Below, piece by piece: positions 8,788 through 17,159 of a stretch of 64,000 bases of DNA. The position numbers and the translations under genes are program-made. The stretch's first letter is position 1, and each line of letters begins with the position of its first letter. The DNA comes from Nostoc sp. FACHB-280 (lineage in GTDB: Bacteria; Cyanobacteriota; Cyanobacteriia; Cyanobacteriales; Nostocaceae), in assembly GCF_014697615.1 (NCBI RefSeq), contig NZ_JACJSD010000036.1:1-64000 (forward strand), read 5' to 3'. The notes below the pieces were generated by a model. It did no database searches, was not told the DNA's origin, and saw only the letters and a list, made by a program, of their open reading frames with translations.

Positions 8788-9273
8788 ATGAGTAATGCGA
8801 TCGCCTTTCCTTGGGAACAAGAAGTCATCATTTACCACAGTCAACGCATCCTCAAGAGTTTTCAGTATTGGACAGGGAATTCCTTGTTGGATGAAAGTGG
8901 TTCACCCAAAGAAACTGCACAGGCATTATTTGAAGCACCTTTTGTCTTAGCTTCCCACGGTACTGAACCAGATCCTATTTTGAACTATGGTAATCGTCAG
9001 GCTTTAGCACAATGGGAATTGACTTGGGAAGAATTTACCCAAACACCTTCTCGTAAAACGGCGGAACAGTTAGAGCAAGCAGAACGCGATCGCCTATTAT
9101 CAGAAACAGCTACCAAAGGCTTTAGCTATTTTTCTGGTGTACGCATTACCAGCACAGGTAAACGTTTTTACATCCAAGATGGCATCCTGTGGAATTTAGT
9201 GGATGAGCAACATCAATATTGCGGTCAAGCAGCAGTTTACTCTAAATGCACATTTATCGTAAGTCCTGATTAA
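8788..9273 (+). CDS. MEKHLA domain protein
   Basis: 161 residues covering one MEKHLA domain, a PAS-like fold also found at the C-terminus of plant HD-ZIP III proteins. The block PFVLASHGTEPDPILNYGNR, then ALAQWELTWEEFTQTPSRKT and a C-terminal YCGQAAVYSKCTF are characteristic. Stand-alone cyanobacterial members are of unknown function; a small-molecule or redox sensing role is inferred from the PAS-like fold. Cytosolic. The rhomboid genes start 84 bp downstream on the same strand. Confidence 0.82.
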   Translation: MSNAIAFPWEQEVIIYHSQRILKSFQYWTGNSLLDESGSPKETAQALFEAPFVLASHGTEPDPILNYGNRQALAQWELTWEEFTQTPSRKTAEQLEQAERDRLLSETATKGFSYFSGVRITSTGKRFYIQDGILWNLVDEQHQYCGQAAVYSKCTFIVSPD

Positions 9274-9357
9274 TATCCCAGCCGAGAGGTAGAAGAAATA
9301 ACCAGCAATATTCGGTAATTTGGGGGCTAGTTTCCCAAAAAAATAGGAAAAACGCCC

Positions 9358-10077
9358 GTGGTTCCCATTAGAGATAATAATCCTACACAAATTACCCCTT
9401 ATGTAACTTATGGCTTAATAGCTGCTAATGTTTTGGCATTTATCTATGAAAGTAGCCTTCCACCCCAAGCATTAGATGGTTTTTTCCATCTAGCGGCTGT
9501 GGTTCCTCGTGAACTGAGTTTAAGCTTTGCTGGTGTTTCTTTGCATCAACCAGTACCAGAGTGGGCAACTTTAATTAGCTCACAATTTTTGCATGGCGGC
9601 TTACTGCACCTAGCTGGCAATATGTTGTTTCTGTGGATATTTGGTAACAACGTTGAAGATAAATTAGGTCATGCTAAATATTTGTTCTTTTATTTAGCTT
9701 GTGGTGTGTTAGCGTCTTTGACCCAGTGGTATTTCTCCCAAGATTCTAACATTCCATCGTTGGGGGCTAGTGGTGCGATCGCGGGAGTCATGGGTGCATA
9801 CATTCTCCGGTTCCCCAAAGCCGAAATTCTTGGTGTTGTACCTTTAGGCATTTTCTTCCCAACTTTCCGAGTTCCTGCCTATTTCTTTTTAGGATTTTGG
9901 TTTCTCCAACAATCTTTCTACGGACTTGCTAGTTTAGAAGCACCGACTAATATTGGTATGGAAAGTGGCGGTATTGCTTATTGGGCGCACGCTGGCGGGT
10001 TTCTCTTTGGGGCTATTCTCGGCCCAGTTTTGGGTTTGTTTAGCGACAAATCCCCCGAAGAATCGTGGTACAGCTAA
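9358..10077 (+). CDS. Rhomboid-family intramembrane serine protease (copy 1)
   Basis: 239 residues, GTG start. The rhomboid signature is complete: HGGLLHLAGNML (WR-loop/H region), catalytic Ser138 in GASGAIAGVMGAY and His211 in WAHAGGFLFG, with six or so hydrophobic segments. It should cleave membrane proteins within the bilayer; substrates are unknown. GTG 9358 is preferred because GGAAAAACGCCC just before it is matched in the same place ahead of copy 2. Tandem paralogue of the next gene. Confidence 0.9.
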   Translation: MVPIRDNNPTQITPYVTYGLIAANVLAFIYESSLPPQALDGFFHLAAVVPRELSLSFAGVSLHQPVPEWATLISSQFLHGGLLHLAGNMLFLWIFGNNVEDKLGHAKYLFFYLACGVLASLTQWYFSQDSNIPSLGASGAIAGVMGAYILRFPKAEILGVVPLGIFFPTFRVPAYFFLGFWFLQQSFYGLASLEAPTNIGMESGGIAYWAHAGGFLFGAILGPVLGLFSDKSPEESWYS

Positions 10078-10212
10078 GACAGTTTTGGATGGTTGATTTT
10101 AGCAAGCAATATTCCCTACTCCCTACTTTCTCACAGGTGCAATTATCAAAATTTTTCAACTGCCAGCTACACAAGCTATATTGCAGTTAATTGATAATTA
10201 GGAAAAACACCT

Positions 10213-10890
10213 GTGTTTCCACTCTATGACGAAAATCCAACGCGAATCAAACCGTATTTCACTTACGGTTTGATTGGCATGAACGTTTTAGTTTTTCTTC
10301 ATGAAGTGAGTTTGTCTAATGCCCAGTTGAATCTCTTTTTCAGTGAGTATGCTGTAGTACCCAGAGAATTAACCTATAACTTTTCTGGTGAGTGGATAAC
10401 TTTAATCACATCACAGTTTCTCCACGGTGGTTGGTGGCATTTGATATCCAATATGGTCTTTCTGTGGGTCTTTGGCAACAACATCGAAGACCGTTTGGGT
10501 CATTTCAAATATCTAATTTTTTATTTGGCCTGTGGTGCTTTGGCTGCTTTGTCTCAGTGGGCGATAGGAGTTGAGTCTCCTATTCCTTCTTTAGGGGCTA
10601 GTGGTGCAATTTCTGGAGTTTTAGGTGCATATTTAATTCGCTTTCCTCATGCCAGAATTACAACCTTGGTATTTTTAGGTTTTTTTGTCACCACAATTAG
10701 CGTTCCAGCACTGGTAGTCATTGGTATTTTCTTTATACAAAATGTCATATCTGGTCTCGCCAGCCTGCAAGCTGCTGCCCACATGAGTGTTCAAACTGGG
10801 GGCGTTGCTTATTGGGCGCATATTGGTGGCTTTGTTTTTGGAATTATACTTGCGCCCTTGTTTGGTTTATTTAAACGTGACTATGAATAG
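10213..10890 (+). CDS. Rhomboid-family intramembrane serine protease (copy 2)
   Basis: 225 residues, GTG start preceded by AGGAAAAACACCT. Catalytic Ser130 in GASGAISGVLGAY and His203 in WAHIGGFVFG; the HGGWWHLISNM block is intact. The N-terminus (PLYDENPTRIKPYFTYGL) parallels copy 1 (PIRDNNPTQITPYVTYGL), so the pair comes from a tandem duplication. It lacks about 12 residues of the loop before the first conserved His compared with copy 1, which may alter substrate choice. Both active sites look functional. Confidence 0.9.
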   Translation: MFPLYDENPTRIKPYFTYGLIGMNVLVFLHEVSLSNAQLNLFFSEYAVVPRELTYNFSGEWITLITSQFLHGGWWHLISNMVFLWVFGNNIEDRLGHFKYLIFYLACGALAALSQWAIGVESPIPSLGASGAISGVLGAYLIRFPHARITTLVFLGFFVTTISVPALVVIGIFFIQNVISGLASLQAAAHMSVQTGGVAYWAHIGGFVFGIILAPLFGLFKRDYE

Positions 10891-10943
10891 GGTATAGAGG
10901 GTGTAGGGGTGTAAAAATTTTGAACACCTACACCCTTATACCC
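10890..10943. terminator. Long imperfect hairpin that begins in the rhomboid stop codon
   Basis: GGGTATAGAGGGTGTAGGGG (10890-10909) and the next GTGT pair with ACACCTACACCC (10924-10935) and TTATACCC (10936-10943), with small bulges. The first G is the last base of the TAG stop. No good T-run follows, so it could be a transcript-stabilising hairpin or a bidirectional end structure. Confidence 0.5.
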
Positions 10944-11066
10944 TGACTCCAACCGACAATCTTTGTGCATAAGTCTTAATTAAGAAATCTAAATTTCAAT
11001 CAATCGTGAACTTTTGCCAGTCTGCGCTAGGGTAGAAAAGGACACGTAATTTATCCATTCCTGCTT

Positions 11067-12440
11067 GTGCTTCTTCGCAAACATCCAGCCGCCTTATTGA
11101 GTTTGGCTGTTTTACTTACTTCCCTAACAGCTTGTAGCAACACTCCAGCCGCTAAAAACCTGGAAAATTCTTTGGCGGCTGATCCCCAACTGCAAAACAA
11201 CCCAGTTGTTTTTGGAGAAAGTAATAAAAACGAAGCACCAGCACAAAACGCCACAACAGTTCAGCTTCCTGCGGATTTTCCCAAAGAGATACCGTTATAT
11301 ACCAATGCCCAACTTCAAGAAGTTACACCTGCGAGTAGTTCAAACAATCAAGTATCGACTCGCTGGTTGAGTTCTGACCCCAGCAATTTTATTACTAGCT
11401 TTTATCGTAGCCAGTTGCAAGATAATAACTGGCAAATTTCACAACAGCCAACTGATGATGTGGGTACTTTTGAAGCACGACGCAATGATTTGTTAGTCAA
11501 GGTATCCATTAAACCCCAATCTGTGACAAACCCTGCGCCTAATCAACCACAAACAGCTACCAGCATCGTGATTGATTATGCGCCCAATAGTACCAATACT
11601 GCACAATCTCCACCCACAACTAACAATACTCCCCAACCTGGTGAACCGCAGTTTATTGGGCCAGTAGCACCTAACACTACAACTCCCCAACCCAACACTA
11701 CGCCAAATAATTCAACCACCACCGCAACTACAGCAACATCTCAAGAATTTGCTGACCTCAACAAAGTACCGCAAGAATTACGCCAACATATCCAAGATTT
11801 AGCCGCCTTGGGTGTGTTATCGGTGGAATCTCCCGCAAATAAGGCGAATACAAATAACACGAATTTATTTGAACCTGGTAAAATTATCACCCGCCGAATC
11901 TATGCGCGGTGGTTGGTTGCGGCTAATAATGCGATGTATCCAAACAATTCCACCAAGCAGATACGTTTGGCTAGTGAAAGTACACAACCTGCTTTTAGTG
12001 ATGTAGCAAAAACAGATCCAGATTTTCCTGCAATTCAAGGATTAGCTGAAGCGGGTTTAATTCCCAGCACTTTATCAGGAGATACAACCGCAGTTTTGTT
12101 TCGTCCTGATGCACCTTTAACTAGGGAACAGATGATTTTATGGAAAGTACCTTTGGATACTCGCCAAGCTTTACCCACGGCTAATTTAAATGCGGTTCAA
12201 CAAACTTGGGGTTTCCAAGATAGTGGAAAAATCGACCCGAAGGCACTAAGGGCAATTTTGGCAGATTTCCAAAGTGCGGAACAATCAAATATTCGGCGAG
12301 TATTTGGCTATACGACGCTGTTTCAACCGAAAAAACCTGTGACCCGTGCTGAGGCGGCGGCGGCTTTGTGGTATTTTGGGACGCTAGGTGATGGTGTATC
12401 GGCTGCTGATGCTTTGAAGGTGAAGCGATCGCCTACCTGA
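11067..12440 (+). CDS. SLH-domain lipoprotein
   Basis: 457 residues from GTG 11067. The N-terminus has a signal sequence ending in a lipobox (LLTSLTAC, Cys near 23), so it is probably lipid-anchored. A first domain (about 65-155) follows, then a Pro/Thr/Asn-rich linker (about 160-225). The C-terminal half has S-layer homology-like repeats: LRQHIQDLAALGVLS with ITRRIYARWLVAANN, FPAIQGLAEAGLIPS with LTREQMILWKV, and VTRAEAAAALWYFG. SLH modules bind cell-wall polymers, so the protein may tie membrane to peptidoglycan. No obvious operon partner. Confidence 0.8.
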   Translation: MLLRKHPAALLSLAVLLTSLTACSNTPAAKNLENSLAADPQLQNNPVVFGESNKNEAPAQNATTVQLPADFPKEIPLYTNAQLQEVTPASSSNNQVSTRWLSSDPSNFITSFYRSQLQDNNWQISQQPTDDVGTFEARRNDLLVKVSIKPQSVTNPAPNQPQTATSIVIDYAPNSTNTAQSPPTTNNTPQPGEPQFIGPVAPNTTTPQPNTTPNNSTTTATTATSQEFADLNKVPQELRQHIQDLAALGVLSVESPANKANTNNTNLFEPGKIITRRIYARWLVAANNAMYPNNSTKQIRLASESTQPAFSDVAKTDPDFPAIQGLAEAGLIPSTLSGDTTAVLFRPDAPLTREQMILWKVPLDTRQALPTANLNAVQQTWGFQDSGKIDPKALRAILADFQSAEQSNIRRVFGYTTLFQPKKPVTRAEAAAALWYFGTLGDGVSAADALKVKRSPT

Positions 12441-12631
12441 TTTTTCTTTATACAATATTCGTAAATCGTGAAAATTCAGTAAATATATTTTGCTGTGTCT
12501 TTATCTGCCGAGAGTTTTTCAGTAAAATTGCAGAAATTTGGAACTGTAACTACAAATTTTAACCATCATTTAAAAATACAGTCGGTACATTTACCTTTTT
12601 CTCAAATATCTTTTTACTGGATACGCAGCAG

Positions 12632-13684
12632 ATGAAAAAACAATTGTTGGCGGCTGGCTTTGTCGTTGTATCTTTAGTGTTGCCGCAGAAAGCTTTGGCT
12701 GCGAATTTTAGCCAGCTTTATGTATTTGGTGATAGCTTATCTGATACAGGTAATGTTTTCAATGCCACAGGTGGTACTTTTCCAGCAAGTCCGCCTTACG
12801 CTCCTGGACGTTTCTCTAATGACTCTTTGTGGGTGGAATATTTTGGCAGTCAGTTAGGACTAAACCCTGCTTTAATCACCGATTTGAATAATGGTAATCC
12901 CAACCAAGGTATTAACTTTGCCTTTGGTGGTTCTTCGTCTGGTTTGGGTAATGCGTTTAGGCGGGATGCGCCATTTCCGGGAGTTTTAGGACAAGTAAAT
13001 TTATTTGCCCAATCTCTGGTGGCGAGTAATCAGACTGCTGACCCAAACGCATTATATGTTGTGTGGGGTGGTGCTAATGACTTTCTCTTCCCCAATCCCG
13101 ATGACTCATCAATACCAGTTAATAATATTACTAACGCATTAAAGACTCTGGTGAGTGTGGGTGCAAGAAATCTTTTAGTATTCAACTTGCCCGATTTAGG
13201 TAAGCTTCCAGGCGCTACTGTCGATAATCGAAATCCGGCTAGTCTGACGCAATCAACCAATGATTTTAATTTTGGCTTGCAAGCAACTGTCAGTGCTTTA
13301 AGTCAAAATCCCAATCTGAATGTTATTCCTGTGGATGTCAATTCTCTATTTAACCGGGCGATCGCATCCCCGGCGACATTCGGATTTAATAATGTTACTG
13401 ACTCTTGCTTATCTCGGTTTGATATCTGTCGAAACGACCAAACTAAGTTTTTATTTTGGGACAATGTTCACCCTACTACCACAACGCATCAGTTTATCGC
13501 AGAGACCGCATTAGCCGCTATCCAAGCGCAGGAAGTTCCTGAACCTTCTGACGCTTTAGGATTATTGGCGCTTGGTGTTGTGGGTGGTGTCGGACTACGC
13601 AAGCGCCAACAAAAAAAGCTGGCTGTCACTCCAATAAATCCGGTTCTTGGCGTACAATCATCTCGTATAAAGGTTGAAAGCTGA
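12632..13684 (+). CDS. GDSL/SGNH esterase with PEP-CTERM signal
   Basis: 350 residues with a signal peptide (cut near ALA-ANF, residue 24). SGNH blocks: GDSLSDTGN with nucleophile Ser35, WGGAND (Asn149) and WDNVHPT with Asp277 and His280. It should hydrolyse esters or lipids outside the cytoplasm. The PEP-CTERM tag (VPEPSDALGLLALGVVG, then RKRQQKK) marks it for exosortase-type sorting, but about 20 further residues follow the basic cluster, which is unusual because the tag normally ends the protein. Its last 59 bp overlap the convergent aldolase gene. Confidence 0.87.
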   Translation: MKKQLLAAGFVVVSLVLPQKALAANFSQLYVFGDSLSDTGNVFNATGGTFPASPPYAPGRFSNDSLWVEYFGSQLGLNPALITDLNNGNPNQGINFAFGGSSSGLGNAFRRDAPFPGVLGQVNLFAQSLVASNQTADPNALYVVWGGANDFLFPNPDDSSIPVNNITNALKTLVSVGARNLLVFNLPDLGKLPGATVDNRNPASLTQSTNDFNFGLQATVSALSQNPNLNVIPVDVNSLFNRAIASPATFGFNNVTDSCLSRFDICRNDQTKFLFWDNVHPTTTTHQFIAETALAAIQAQEVPEPSDALGLLALGVVGGVGLRKRQQKKLAVTPINPVLGVQSSRIKVES

Positions 13685-14402
13685 ACCACCCTAAATTATG
13701 CGAACCAACTTGAGTATGTGCTATCTCTGCATACTCATGTTTAATGGGGCTGGGTTTACCCGCAGCCTCAGCCAACAATTGTGCTTGACAAGAACGCTCC
13801 ATTGTAATGAACCACCAAGCAGCTTCATCGACTGAGTGACCAACAGTCAGTAAACCGTGGTTTTTCAGGATAATGGCTTTGTTTGTCCCCAGGGTTTGGG
13901 CAATACGCTGGCCTTCCTGCGGGTCAAGCACTACCCCTGTATAATCATCAAATAAGCTATGGTCTTGGTAAAAGGCACAAGCATCTTGAGTCAGGGGGTC
14001 AAGCAAGCGACCAAGGCTTGACCAACTTTTACCATAGATAGAATGAGCATGGGCGGCGGCGACGACATCCGGTCTAGCTGCATGAATTTGGGAATGAATG
14101 GCAAACGCAGCCCGATTCACTGGGCGATCGCCTATAATTACCTCACCTTCTTGATTAACTAAAATTAGGTCACTGACGCGAATTAAACCAAAGTGCATTC
14201 CAAAAGGATTCACCCAAAAGTGTTCCGGCGTTTCAGGGTCGCGTGCTGTGATATGACCTGCAATTCCCTCATCAAAACCATAGCGGGAAAATAACCGCAA
14301 GGCGGCTGCTAATCTTTGTTTCCGGTGCAGGCGTTCTTCATTAATGGAGGTAAATTTTGGCGGTTGGGGTGCGTTTGGTTTTTGTACAGATATTGTTTGC
14401 AT
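13626..14402 (-). CDS. Class II aldolase/adducin-family protein
   Basis: 258 residues from ATG 14402; an 11-codon longer TTG start exists. Zinc-binding histidines of the fold are visible in AAAHAHSIYGKSWSS (HAH) and ILKNHGLLTVGHSVDEA. IAGHITARDPE and the WVNPFGMHF block are typical of the branch that includes adducin-like and methylthioribulose-phosphate dehydratase-like proteins. No distinct substrate motif is seen. The 3' end runs 59 bp into the end of the GDSL gene on the opposite strand. Confidence 0.83.
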   Translation of the reverse strand: MQTISVQKPNAPQPPKFTSINEERLHRKQRLAAALRLFSRYGFDEGIAGHITARDPETPEHFWVNPFGMHFGLIRVSDLILVNQEGEVIIGDRPVNRAAFAIHSQIHAARPDVVAAAHAHSIYGKSWSSLGRLLDPLTQDACAFYQDHSLFDDYTGVVLDPQEGQRIAQTLGTNKAIILKNHGLLTVGHSVDEAAWWFITMERSCQAQLLAEAAGKPSPIKHEYAEIAHTQVGSHNLGWFSFQPLYEMIVRQEPDLLE

Positions 14403-14583
14403 ATTATTTTTAATGATGTGGGGCGATTGTAACAATCAAAAGATTAACTAACAAGAATTTTAAGCCTCACGCAAAGACACAAAAAGCTGAGTAAGGATAA
14501 TCTGATATCTATAAAAAACTCTTTCTTCCACTGCACCCTGCACCCTTGCGGTCTTTATGATAAGTCTTGTAGCGCACACGATA

Positions 14584-15162
14584 TTATACCTGTCCAGCCG
14601 TTAATATTTGGGCTGCGGTTAAATCTAGCAAAGGAAATGTGATTGATTGGATAATGTCTGTTCCTTGAAAGACAGATTCTTCGTACAGTCCATCTACCAA
14701 AATCAGGAGAGTAATAAGAGCTTTTTCAGGATCAACAATCCAGTATTCCGGTATACCTCGCGCTGCATATTCAGAACGTTTATAGCGGTAGTCTCTATCT
14801 TCATTGACTTTGCCGGGAGAGACAACTTCAACTACCATTGCAGGAGAAGGCATATCAGGAGTAATTGTAGCTCTTCCAAAAGCGATCGCATCTACTAACT
14901 CTTGTGTCAAAATCATCAAATCTGGTAGTCGCACACGAGTTCTACTACCTATGACCACAAGTTCTGTATCTTTATGGCGGATGAGTCGAATTGGCACAAA
15001 CCTGAGAAACTGCGATAGTAGATAAAGAGAAATTAAGTTATTTCTATCGCTTTCTGGAGGCATTTCTACCAACTCTCCATCCACAAGTTCGTATCGAGTA
15101 TCTGTGCCATCATCATAAGCAAGATACTCTTCTAAGGTGAGTTTCCTGACTGTTGTGGTCAT
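14584..15162 (-). CDS. Uma2-family (DUF820) putative endonuclease
   Basis: 192 residues from ATG 15162, which follows AGGAAAAGAG, a good ribosome binding site. Family blocks: LTLEEYLAYDDGTDTRYELV, the PDLMI core, VVEVVSPGKVNEDRDYRYKR and YAARGIPEYWIVDP, giving the PD-(D/E)XK-like set E, D and ExK. The family is greatly expanded in filamentous cyanobacteria and its biological role is unknown. A second member lies at 19842-20621. Confidence 0.85.
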   Translation of the reverse strand: MTTTVRKLTLEEYLAYDDGTDTRYELVDGELVEMPPESDRNNLISLYLLSQFLRFVPIRLIRHKDTELVVIGSRTRVRLPDLMILTQELVDAIAFGRATITPDMPSPAMVVEVVSPGKVNEDRDYRYKRSEYAARGIPEYWIVDPEKALITLLILVDGLYEESVFQGTDIIQSITFPLLDLTAAQILTAGQV

Positions 15163-15215
15163 AAACTCTTTTCCTGACAATCACTTTAAATTCATATCTT
15201 ACCAATTTTTATTGA

Positions 15216-16259
15216 ATGTGGAATTACGAGCAGTTATTTAAAATTATTGAAGAATTGGTTATGCACCATTCACCTAGCGGTGCAGAGGGTGAGATTAACC
15301 AATTTTTACTCCAGCAATTTGCTGCCCTGGGAGTAGAAGTTTGGAGCGATCGCGCTGACAATATTATTGCTAAAATTCCAGGGAAAGACTCTACTAGAGC
15401 GATCGCTATTACCGCCCACAAAGATGAAATTGGCGCAATTGTCAAAACCGTTGGCGAAGCAGGTAAAGTAGAAGTCCGCAAACTTGGCGGTGCTTTTCCT
15501 TGGGTTTATGGCGAAGGTGTAGTTGATTTGCTAGGAGACAATGAAACTATCTCTGGTATTCTCAGCTTTGGTTCTCGTCATGTCTCTCACGAATCTCCGC
15601 AAAAAGTCCAACAAGAAGACACACCTGTAAAATGGGAAAATGCCTGGATTGAAACCAAGCTCACCACCGCCCAATTAGAAGCCGCAGGTATTCGTCCAGG
15701 AACTAGAATGGTTGTCGGCAAACATCGCAAACATCCCATTCGCTTAAACAATCACATTGCCAGCTACACCTTAGATAATAAAGCTTCAGTTGCGATTTTG
15801 TTAGGTTTAGCGCAAAACCTGAAGCAACCAGCTTGTGATGTGTATTTAGTCGCCTCAGCCAAAGAAGAAGTCGGCGCAATTGGGGCGTTATTTTTTACCC
15901 AAAATCAGCAATTAGAGGCGTTGATTGCTTTAGAAATTTGTCCCTTATCTGAAGAATACCCCATACAGGATAGTGAAAATCCTGTGTTGCTGTCGCAAGA
16001 TGCCTATGGCATATATGATGAAGGCTTGAATCTGCAATTGTGTCGTGCTGCCAAGCAACTAGACATACCCTTACAATTAACCATTCTCAGTGGTTTTGGT
16101 AGTGATGCTTCCATTGCGATGAAATTTGGTCATGTTGGTCGTACAGCTTGTTTGGCATTTCCCACACAAAACACCCACGGTTATGAAATCGCTCATTTAG
16201 GTGCGATCGCTAACTGTATTAATCTATTAAAAGGCTTTTGCGAAACATTCACCGAATAA
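15216..16259 (+). CDS. M42-family aminopeptidase (co-catalytic metallopeptidase)
   Basis: 347 residues. Metal ligands of the M42/M20-type fold: H68 and D70 in ITAHKDEIG (usually HMDEIG), Asp in YTLDNKASVAIL and the Glu pair in ASAKEEVGAIGALF; a late ACLAFPTQNTHGYEIAHLGA block carries the last His. Relatives are tetrahedral or dodecameric aminopeptidases that finish peptide breakdown. Cytosolic, no signal peptide. The gene stops one base before the 3' end of a tRNA gene on the other strand, so the two are directly convergent. Confidence 0.85.
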   Translation: MWNYEQLFKIIEELVMHHSPSGAEGEINQFLLQQFAALGVEVWSDRADNIIAKIPGKDSTRAIAITAHKDEIGAIVKTVGEAGKVEVRKLGGAFPWVYGEGVVDLLGDNETISGILSFGSRHVSHESPQKVQQEDTPVKWENAWIETKLTTAQLEAAGIRPGTRMVVGKHRKHPIRLNNHIASYTLDNKASVAILLGLAQNLKQPACDVYLVASAKEEVGAIGALFFTQNQQLEALIALEICPLSEEYPIQDSENPVLLSQDAYGIYDEGLNLQLCRAAKQLDIPLQLTILSGFGSDASIAMKFGHVGRTACLAFPTQNTHGYEIAHLGAIANCINLLKGFCETFTE

Positions 16260-16331
16260 AGCCGATGACGGGATTTGAACCCGTGGCCTGCTGATTACGA
16301 ATCAGCTGCTCTACCACTGAGCCACATCGGC
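16260..16331 (-). tRNA. tRNA-Thr, anticodon CGU
   Basis: Read on the minus strand it folds as a full cloverleaf: acceptor GCCGATG/CATCGGC, D-arm GCTC/GAGC with loop AGTGGTA, anticodon stem GCTGA/TCAGC with loop TTCGTAA (anticodon CGT, codon ACG), and T-arm ACGGG-TTCAAAT-CCCGT. The discriminator base is U and CCA is not encoded. It serves threonine ACG codons. Confidence 0.95.
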
Positions 16332-16364
16332 ATACACGATTAGAAATTATAGCATTATTTACCA

Positions 16365-16634
16365 ATGGTAGACCCAAATCCCAAAACACGCCTAAATCCA
16401 GAACAATATGCCCGTCTCAAAGCAGAAATCGCCGCACCTTATCGCGGCTTACGGCAATTTATCTATATTGGTGTGGGTGCTTCTAGTTTTATTGGCGCAT
16501 TTGTCTTCTTTTTTCGCGTACTTGCTGGCAAAGAACTTGATACTGCTTTACCGAATTTAGCATTGCAAGTCGGCATTGTTGCCCTGATGGTCTTTTTGTG
16601 GCGCTGGGAAAAACGTCGGCAACTACCTAAATAG
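16365..16634 (+). CDS. DUF3493 membrane protein
   Basis: 89 residues with two hydrophobic segments (FIYIGVGASSFIGAFVFFF and LQVGIVALMVFLWRW) and an N-terminal RLNPEQYARLKAEIAAPYRG block. This is the DUF3493 family, limited to cyanobacteria and chloroplasts; plant relatives have been linked to photosystem assembly, so a thylakoid role is plausible but unproven here. Confidence 0.8.
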   Translation: MVDPNPKTRLNPEQYARLKAEIAAPYRGLRQFIYIGVGASSFIGAFVFFFRVLAGKELDTALPNLALQVGIVALMVFLWRWEKRRQLPK

Positions 16635-16651
16635 TGGCATAGCCCAAATAT

Positions 16652-16882
16652 TCAGTTAACATGATACGCCGTGATCACTATTTTCCTGTCTGAACTATAC
16701 ACAGACTCGACTCTTGGATATTCACTATGAGTCCACCATACTTTGATTCTATTGGATTGTGCAGGTGCGCTACCTGAAATAGAATACCCTGCTTGAGTCA
16801 TTAAATTTTCAAAAGTATTTGAGTCGAGAACTGTACAATTAAAAGCTGTTAGCCCCTGTATTTGATGTTTGTTTAGGGTCAT
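16652..16882 (-). CDS. Small unknown protein, overlapping the gene upstream
   Basis: 76 residues, not recognised. Its ATG (16882) sits inside the end of the preceding frame, with a 44-bp overlap in another reading frame. The sequence has no transmembrane segment and ends with KVWWTHSEYPRVESVYSS and KIVITAYHVN, which look like beta strands. The arrangement suggests either two translationally coupled genes or one gene broken (or recoded) by a frameshift. Confidence 0.45.
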   Translation of the reverse strand: MTLNKHQIQGLTAFNCTVLDSNTFENLMTQAGYSISGSAPAQSNRIKVWWTHSEYPRVESVYSSDRKIVITAYHVN

Positions 16883-17159
16883 AGCTACCCTGATAAGTCG
16901 TAAAAATTCTATACCCTGGTAATACTAAAGCAATTCCAGTGTGACTATGAATTTCACCAGGATATTTATAAGGACTATCATCTGGTAAACTTCCACCAAT
17001 GCGAAAACTAAAACCCAATACCCATACATAGAAACCAGGTAGTAGTAAATCCATGCTATATGCAATAGCTCTCATCGCTTCATTTTCCTTACCAGAAGAA
17101 GATTTTCTGCCTATAGCAATTGTTTTGGAGATATTTTTTGGGTTTTTGGTTCCTAACAT
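16839..17159 (-). CDS. Small unknown protein, possible N-terminal half of a frameshifted gene
   Basis: 106 residues from ATG 17159 (a TTG six codons upstream is also open). Not recognised. It has an Lys/Ser-rich start, a hydrophobic stretch (LLLPGFYVWVLGFSF) and GGSLPDDSPYKYPGEIHSHTG. The last 11 residues (after YQGSYDP) are read over the start of the next frame and look less protein-like, which fits a frameshift near 16865-16885. Confidence 0.45.
   Translation of the reverse strand: MLGTKNPKNISKTIAIGRKSSSGKENEAMRAIAYSMDLLLPGFYVWVLGFSFRIGGSLPDDSPYKYPGEIHSHTGIALVLPGYRIFTTYQGSYDPKQTSNTGANSF

Noticed and set aside
10890..10943. A riboswitch after the second rhomboid gene
   Set aside because: It lies at the 3' end of the gene and is a simple inverted repeat, without a downstream gene close enough to control.
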